Origin: Calliphora vicina | Lineage: Eukaryota; Arthropoda; Insecta; Diptera; Calliphoridae | NCBI RefSeq assembly: GCF_958450345.1 | Contig: NC_088783.1 | Coordinates: 21,641,701-21,705,700, forward strand | DNA: 64,000 bases | Direction: 5' to 3' | Shown here: one piece after another, positions 58,382-64,000 of the stretch | Layout of the letters: the number at the start of each line of letters is the position of its first letter | Position numbering within the stretch: position 1 is the first letter of the stretch | Notes under the pieces: generated by a model | The model's database searches: none | Seen by the model: the letters and a program-made list of their open reading frames with translations, nothing else | Told to the model about the DNA's origin: nothing | Made by a program: the position numbers and the translations under genes

Positions 58382-59401
58382 TATGGTGTTTAGCCCGGGA
58401 ATTCCCGGTACAAATTTCATGGGAATTTTGCCAATTTTTCACTACCCGATTCCCGGGATTTTTAGTCGGGAATCCCGGGAATTAAAAACTAAAAATGAAA
58501 ATACATAGAAAACAAGTTAGAACTCTATTTTTTCACCAAAAAACACTGAAAAGTTTTTTGCTTATATCTCGGTAATATAGACCGCTTATTATTATTTATT
58601 TGGGGTTTTTCGTATAAAAATTTAAAAAGTTCATTCATTATTTATAGAATTTATTTCCTATTGAATCATTTGGGGGATTCAAACGGTCTGCTATTAGGTC
58701 GTATTGTCATAATGTCGTAAAATATTTTTTTAGTTTAAAAAAATTCTTGTTGTGCTGCAAACAAAAAAGTGTTATTTTATGACAAACCAATAAACATAGT
58801 TCTAAAAGTCTTATTAGTTTATAACTTTTTTGTTTGAAACCCAACAAAAATTTATTTAAACTAAAAAAATATTTTATGACATTATGACAATACGACCTAA
58901 TAGGAGACCGTTTGAATCCCCCAATTCTTATTTTTTTTAAATTTCTTCTTCAAATCCATAACAAAATAGCTTCAAAAATGTATTAAAAGATTAAATTCTT
59001 CTTCAATTCAAATCTAGTACAAAAAGGCTTAAGACAATTTTTTCAATTTTGAAAATGAATAAATTCTGTTATTAATTAACTTTAAAATTAATTCACTTAA
59101 AACAAAGGCTTTGGAATGAATCTAAAAAAATTAAATATTAGGAATGGATTTATGGAATGAAATGCTGACATTCTTTAATAACGGATTAAGATTTTAGTGA
59201 ATTAAGCACAAATTTTATTAATTAATTCGAAGGTCTGATATTTAGTAATTATAAAATTAAGTTTTTATATGAAATTTGGCTATAATATTCCTAATTTACA
59301 GTATCATTATATATTTCGGGAATAGCCGGGTACCCGGGAATGTAGAAAAAAAATTTACCGATACCCGGGAATCAAAAAAGGTCGGGAAATTAAAAACCCT
59401 A
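58382..59401. mobile_element. hAT-like element inserted in the minisatellite, 1020 bp
   Basis: It starts TATGGTGTTTAGCCCGGGAA and ends ATTAAAAACCCTA, with CCCGGGAATTCCCGG-type palindromes near both ends. The flanks ATACATAT (58374-58381) and ATACATGT (59402-59409) match at 7 of 8, fitting a hAT duplication, although ATACAT is itself part of the array. It holds a nested foldback element (58670-58924). No transposase frame is present. Confidence 0.72.
58670..58924. mobile_element. Foldback MITE with about 85-bp arms, nested
   Basis: It starts TTGGGGGATTCAAACGGTCT and ends with the exact counterpart AGACCGTTTGAATCCCCCAA apart from one base. Arms continue through ATTAGGTCGTATTGTCATAA and AAAATATTTTTTTAGTTTAA with about five mismatches in 85. 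The centre is AT-rich. Confidence 0.92.
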
Positions 59402-59735
59402 ATACATGTGCATACATTTTTCTATAGAAAAAATATTTATACATAAATTATTCTATAGAAATACTCTTATACAAACATTTGTCTATGGAAACAAACATTT
59501 ATACACAAATTTCTCTATAGAAGAACTGTTATACACAAATTTTTCTATAGAATAAACTGTTATATTATTATACAATTTTCTATAAATAAAACTATTATAA
59601 AAACGATTTTAAACAGAAAAACCAGTTATACACAAAATGTTTCATAGAAAATTACGATAAACGTTCAATTATTTGCTAGAGAAAAAAACTGTTATGCAGC
59701 AATTTTCTATAAAAAAGACTTTAGCTTTTTTTGAA
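59402..59735 (+). repeat. 31-bp minisatellite, block 2
   Basis: It continues the unit of 57240-58381 (TTTTTCTATAGAAAAA, CTGTTATACACAAATTTTTC) in the same orientation, confirming that the hAT-like element split one array. The right end decays near 59735. Confidence 0.9.
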
Positions 59736-59744
59736 ATAAAAATA

Positions 59745-60190
59745 AATCCAATGGTGTTAAATCACATAATAGCGGCGCCCAAATCAGATCAACGAAACGA
59801 GACGAGTACACCGCAGTAAAATTTATGTAATTGTTTTACGGGCTGTAAGAAATGTGCTCTCATTAAAACCACAATATCATCCAATTTAGGCAGAAATTTA
59901 TCTCTATATCGGCCTCTTTTTCGAGTAAGTATGGCCCAATGATGTATCCAGCCAAAAATCCTCAGCAAGCAGTGACATGTGGTTGCATTTGTTATTGGTG
60001 GAATCTCAGAATCCCAAATAAGGGAATTTTGAGGATAGACAAAACATGGTGAGAATTTGCTCATCTCTTAGGATGATTTAGCTCAAAAAATCATCATCCA
60101 CTTATACAATCCATTCAACAAACACTTTTCGCTGTGTATGGTCACTAGGCTTCAGTTCTTGTGTCTATTGAACTTTGTAAGTATGGAGAC
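59745..60190 (-). pseudogene. IS630/Tc1/mariner-type transposase relic
   Basis: On the minus strand: QRKVFVEWI, then IILRDEQIL (counterpart of the KIIFSDEAHF motif with the first catalytic Asp), SLIWDSEIP (RIWGxENP), CHCLLRIFGWIHHWAIL (VWCGxWAGGIIGPYFF), RYRDKFLPKLDDI, and, after loss of the DGATCHTA motif, RFVDLIWAPLLCDLTPL (VNWPPRSCDLTPLD). Frameshifts and stops separate these pieces. The family has a DDE/D catalytic triad; the middle acidic residue is not recognisable. A further scrap lies at 32094-32165. Confidence 0.82.
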
Positions 60191-62454
60191 CCTTATTATT
60201 CACGTTTATGTTTTTCGATGTTCCAAATATGTCTTGGTCATCTAAAATTTAAATGGTGAAAATTTTAGCAAAATCGGATAAAGTTTAAAAGTTGAACATT
60301 TTATTTGAAGTTTCGCGTTGCGGTTCAAAATTAATTTTATTTCCCATTGATAAAATTTCATTGATCACTGAAATCCTAAATTTTACATTTTGAAAAATAT
60401 TTTTTAAACGAAATTTCAAAAGACTAAATTCTGGTAGTCTAATCATGTAGTTTGATATCCTCGCATATTCAGGACTGTTAAACTGTTTTACTGGAGAAAT
60501 GACGTTAAATTCAAATCTTTCGTGAATTTTGGAAAATCCTTTATTTGAATGACCTTGTAATTGAAACTGTAGTATTTTATATACTAGCGTATCATGTAGA
60601 CTTTAATAACTAGGTTTAAAAATAGTTAAATTTGCTATTAATTTATCTTCTATTCAGCTTAATGCATAATTACACCATTTATTTAACAATATAGAACCCA
60701 CCGTGGCTCATCAATCATACTTCAGTAACGCAGTACTGTATAACAATTATAAAATAAATCCCCCTAAAAGTATACCTCAAATTATGCCATTACACATAAA
60801 CAAAATAACCGTAAGAGAATAAATTATGTTGCGGTCAAATTTTTAAATTTTATCTTTGTTTCAATTCGCCATTGAATTTTTCAGTAAAATCGGAAATTTT
60901 TTTAACAAATTTCTAATAAATTTTGTTTGCTAAGTTGCTGTACGTCACTCCTGTTGTTTAGTATTTTCCTTTGTCATTTTCATATTGTGTTGTTGTTGTT
61001 TTTATTCATTTTACATGCTAATTCGTGTGAAATGCAAAATAACACCTACACACAGCCATTTCTACACAAACAAACTTGCATTTAGGCAAGCAACAAATAC
61101 ATATCTACTCCTCCTTTAAAATTACTGTGTCTCAGACATGGACAATTTAGATTTTGAAATATTATCGGACACTTTTATTAAAAACAAATTAATTTGAACC
61201 TAAATAGAAACCAAACTAAAACTATTTTCGAAATTCTGGAGAACTTTAAATTTTGTATGACCATGGTATACAATATTAGCAAATTGAATTTTTTTTAACT
61301 AAATAGTACTTCGATGTCAAATAGTATTGAAAAAATAACTAAAGCTGCGAATTTTCCATCTCAGCTAAGTCTATATGCATAAATAAAACAACATACAAAA
61401 ACAGCAGTAGCAGAAGCATTAATAATAATAATATTTTTTTGTTCTCTTTTATGTCATTTTATTATGTTCTCTCTAATGTTTCGGGCAAAATTATTATTCC
61501 ACTAAAATCATGTAGTTGTTGGAAAAATTTTGTATATTTTTACTTTTGTACACATCATTTGTATGTAGATTAACAAAGTGCCATGAGTTTGAATAAATTT
61601 AAAAAAAACAGCATCAACAAAATAAATGTAAACGAAAGAATAGATGCAAAAACTGACTGAATAACGGAAATTTACGGCCAAGATAATTTGTATTAATAAC
61701 AACAACAGAAAAACTGTAGCATATCTTAAAGCGCTTTTGAAAAATGTTTACGAGGTGGAATTAAAAATTTTTTAAAACGCCATAATAAAAAAAATCGGTG
61801 TGAATTAAAAAATTTAAATAAATATGGTCATTTAATCAATAAATCATCGTTTGTTATCAGTACTCCGACAATGTTCAAATAAAGTTTAGTTCATTTAACT
61901 GTAAAACAAGTTTCTGCATACAAAATATTTTATTTTGATTTTCAAAGTGTATCTCGTTCAGGATCGTAAGTCTATTTTTTGACTAATCGTATTACAAACA
62001 TGATGCGAAAATATGTCGCGTGACAAATCATAAAACAATAACCACTGCAAACGTTTCATTATTCATTATTCCATTTAAATTTATAAAAAATGTCTTTAAT
62101 AAGTTTTCCAGTTCGCAGATTTTTGCATTTTTCTAGAAGCTGCCGAAAACGAGTTATATTTTTTGTCACGTTGGGGATATATATTCGGCTAATATATTGG
62201 AAACAACAAAACATTGTGCTACAAATATGTTATCAAACAAAATTGTTAAAATTTCTGTACTTTTTTTCAATTCAAAGGCGTACGAATGTCGCGTTCGGTA
62301 CCGTGGAAATGCCTATATGTAAAATATATGTTTTCGATTATGAATCTATTAATTTGACTAGTAGTAAAGACATAGTATTTGCATTCAATTCAAAAACCCG
62401 AATTTCACTTCTCTTCCCTCTTGCTTTCCGCCATTACAAAACTACAAACCACGC
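60191..62454. other. AT-rich stretch without a supported gene
   Basis: AAATTTTAGCAAAATCGGAT near 60258 recurs inverted near 29350. A 135-codon plus-strand frame at 62090-62497 (MSLISFPVRRFLHF…) lies in the 3' flank of the DUF4773 gene; it has no recognisable domain and AT-driven composition, so it is not called as a gene. No RNA or element terminus was recognised. Confidence 0.5.
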
Positions 62455-62460
62455 TTTATT
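62455..62460 (-). promoter_or_regulatory. Candidate poly(A) signal AATAAA of the DUF4773 gene
   Basis: The plus strand reads TTTATT, giving AATAAA on the minus strand about 245 bases after the TAA stop. An ATTAAA variant lies about 30 bases upstream of it. No closer canonical hexamer was seen in the presumed 3' UTR (62461-62704). In DNA this AT-rich the motif occurs often by chance. Confidence 0.4.
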
Positions 62461-62704
62461 ATTTTTTAATTTTTCTTTGTTTTTTTTTAATAAATAAATT
62501 AAATTACAATTCAATTTTCTTATCTTAAATTGAAATAAATTAACGCATCTTCTTGTACTACTTTAAATAAATAAATAATTTCTTTCTTTTTGTATGTGTG
62601 TGTCAAAAACTTAAAACTAAAATTTGCTTCGTCTTCGTCTTACTCAATTCAATATAAAGTATTTACACTATTACCGAGCATGCTAGCAAATTCACTTTGC
62701 AAGC

Positions 62705-64000
62705 TTAGTTGAAAAAATCCAGCAGACCATTGATGATATCATAAGCAAAATCTCCCTCGGCATCGGCAGCCTTCTTTTTCTTATTCTTTCGGGCTTTCTT
62801 GGATTTTTTCGTTTTTGCCGTGGTATCGGGCATACTTTCAGGGGCTGATGTAGCTTCATCAGCTACTGCGGTAGCGGCAGCAGCTACAGGAGCTACAGTT
62901 TCGGTGGATTCGACAGCTGCAACAGCGACTGTACCTTTGTCATCTTTACTTTCTACAGCGTTGCGAGCTGGTGCCAAAGTGCTTAGAGGGGCAATAGCAG
63001 GAGTAGAGTTGGCATTAGATTCTTCATCTTCGTCATCGTCTAATTCATCGAGTAAACCGGCTAAACTGAAACCACCATAGTCAGCATCGACGGGAGCTTC
63101 TTCTTCAGCATCATCATCGGCATAGTCGGTTTCACCATCGGCTCCGGTATCAGCATCATCATCAGCTTCTTCCTCTTCTTCATCATCCTCCTCATCCTCA
63201 TCGTAATCTTCTTCATCATCATCACCTCCAGCTTTAATAATAAAAATCAAAATAGAAATATAAATAATATAAACCCCTCCATGTTAACTAACCACCAAAT
63301 CCAAAGATATCATCATCGTCATCATCCTCTTCCTTATTGGTCTCAACCGGTAATGGCTCTGCCTCGGCCACTCTCAAACCCTCAGGACCAAATTTGAAAC
63401 AGGATACTCTCAATGCTGCCTCAACTTCCTCATCAGCTCTCAATTCAAAACCTAAACAGGCCTTGAAACTTTCCTTAGCTTTTTTTTCCTTAGACAAACC
63501 ATAGACACGTCCACAGAATTGTGAGTAACCACCAGGAAGACCCACACAAATGGGACGAGATTTCTTGCTCGACACTGTTCTGCTAGCCAAAGTCAAATCA
63601 CCATATTTCAAACTGATGGACATTTTCTCATTGCCCAAATAAGTCATTCTAGCGCAACCAGGACCCTTAACGGGAATGAAGGGCAAATTGAAGTTACGGC
63701 AACAATCACAGTAATTCTCGTTACATTTACAGTATTTAGCCAAACCATTAGCTTCTTCTTCAGCCTTGATGGGGGTAACGGCCTCAGCCACTGTTACAGG
63801 AGCCACAGTGGTGGCAACTGCAACAGCAGGTGCCACAGTAGATTCGGCTTGTGGTATTTCATTGGCAGATTCATCGATTATTTCATTTTCGCCAGCTTCA
63901 TCGATTATTTCATTGTCATTATCATTGACATTTAAAATGTCATCGGTAATTTCATCAACACCTTCAATTTTGGGTGGTAGAGGTGCTACATTAGGATCGA
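62705..64000 (-). CDS. DUF4773-family acidic cysteine-rich protein, 3' part (two exons, 5' end outside window)
   Basis: Coding exons are 63293-64000 and 62705-63231, joined across a 61-bp phase-1 intron; the frame is open to the window edge, so the start and any signal peptide are missing. About 410 residues are visible. In order: an acidic Asn/Asp/Glu-rich stretch with a duplicated NEIIDE motif; an Ala/Val/Thr linker; a cysteine-rich core (YCKCNENYCDCCRNF, then VKGPGCARMTYLGNEKMS, GLPGGYSQFCGRVYG, FKACLGFEL, VSCFKFGPEGL; ten cysteines in all); a long Asp/Glu-rich segment crossing the intron; a second Ala/Thr/Val linker; a Lys-rich patch (TKKSKKARKNKKKK); and the C-terminus GDFAYDIINGLLDFFN followed by TAA. 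The core matches my recollection of the insect DUF4773 domain, whose function is unknown. The paired cysteines suggest a secreted or lumenal, disulfide-bonded protein (inference). Codon use is clearly protein-like, unlike the rest of the window. Confidence 0.88.
63232..63292 (-). other. 61-bp phase-1 intron of the DUF4773 gene
   Basis: On the minus strand the donor reads GGTG|GTTAGT and the acceptor TTATTAAAG|CTGG. Splicing restores one continuous acidic frame (…IFGFG-A-GGDDDEE…), whereas reading through hits an in-frame TAG two codons past the Gly codon. The length is typical of short fly introns. The donor has T at +3 instead of the usual A/G, so it is slightly weak. Confidence 0.85.

Noticed and set aside
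57240..59735. CRISPR-like or coding repeat
   Set aside because: Contiguous 31-bp units without unique spacers and with stops in all frames: a plain minisatellite.
62090..62497. 135-codon plus-strand open frame beginning MSLISFPVRRFLHF
   Set aside because: It ends in a T/A-rich Phe/Asn run, has no domain or codon bias, and overlaps the likely 3' end region of the minus-strand gene. Length alone is not convincing.
62799..63080. 93-codon plus-strand frame rich in Ala/Ser/Thr/Val
   Set aside because: It is the antisense shadow of the Ala/Thr-rich and acidic codons of the DUF4773 gene.
1..64000. LTR retrotransposon or endogenous virus
   Set aside because: No long terminal repeats, primer-binding site, or gag, reverse transcriptase, integrase or envelope motifs were recognised anywhere in the window.

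Overview
This is an AT-rich eukaryotic window, almost certainly from a higher fly (Diptera, most likely a calyptrate such as a blowfly, house fly or stable fly). The evidence is a DUF4773-type insect gene with a 61-bp intron, many decayed mariner, pogo and piggyBac elements, and several copies of repeats with the architecture of DINE-1/Helentron-associated elements. The species cannot be fixed from the sequence alone.

Only one protein-coding gene is supported. It lies on the minus strand at the right edge (about 62.7-64.0 kb): the last two exons of a DUF4773-family protein with a ten-cysteine core, a long Asp/Glu-rich region and a Lys-rich tail. Its 5' part lies beyond the window. The other roughly 62 kb is intergenic or intronic DNA, and essentially every longer open frame in it is chance or transposon debris.

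Layout, left to right. 0-5.7 kb: long inverted repeat, foldback element, two Helentron-like elements, a mariner relic, a foldback MITE and a pogo/Tigger relic. 7.7-8.3 kb: Tc1-type MITE. 8.6-15.1 kb: two large low-complexity arrays that are reverse complements of each other, separated by 2.6 kb, the second interrupted by a tRNA-like fragment and a MITE. 16.5-18.3 kb: mariner relic, a TIR element and a piggyBac-type MITE. 22-38.9 kb: scattered mariner, Helentron-like and foldback elements, plus two copies of a TIR element with TWA-type target duplications that carries about 365-bp tandem repeats. 40.4-45.1 kb: a nested stack (mariner fragment, hAT-like element with 8-bp target duplication, dispersed repeat, 443-bp hairpin), then further TIR elements. 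46.3-48 kb: third copy of the 365-bp tandem family. 49-55.2 kb: two satellite blocks with a palindromic core. 56.8-59.7 kb: a MITE and a 31-bp minisatellite split by a hAT-like element that itself holds a foldback MITE. 59.7-60.2 kb: IS630/Tc1/mariner-type transposase relic. 60.2-62.4 kb: nothing recognised.

No gene network or novel enzymatic system is visible. The interest lies in repeat biology: insertion order can be read from nested elements and target duplications, and several repeat families may be undescribed. All element calls come from reading termini, target duplications and residual transposase motifs by eye; no database search was possible.
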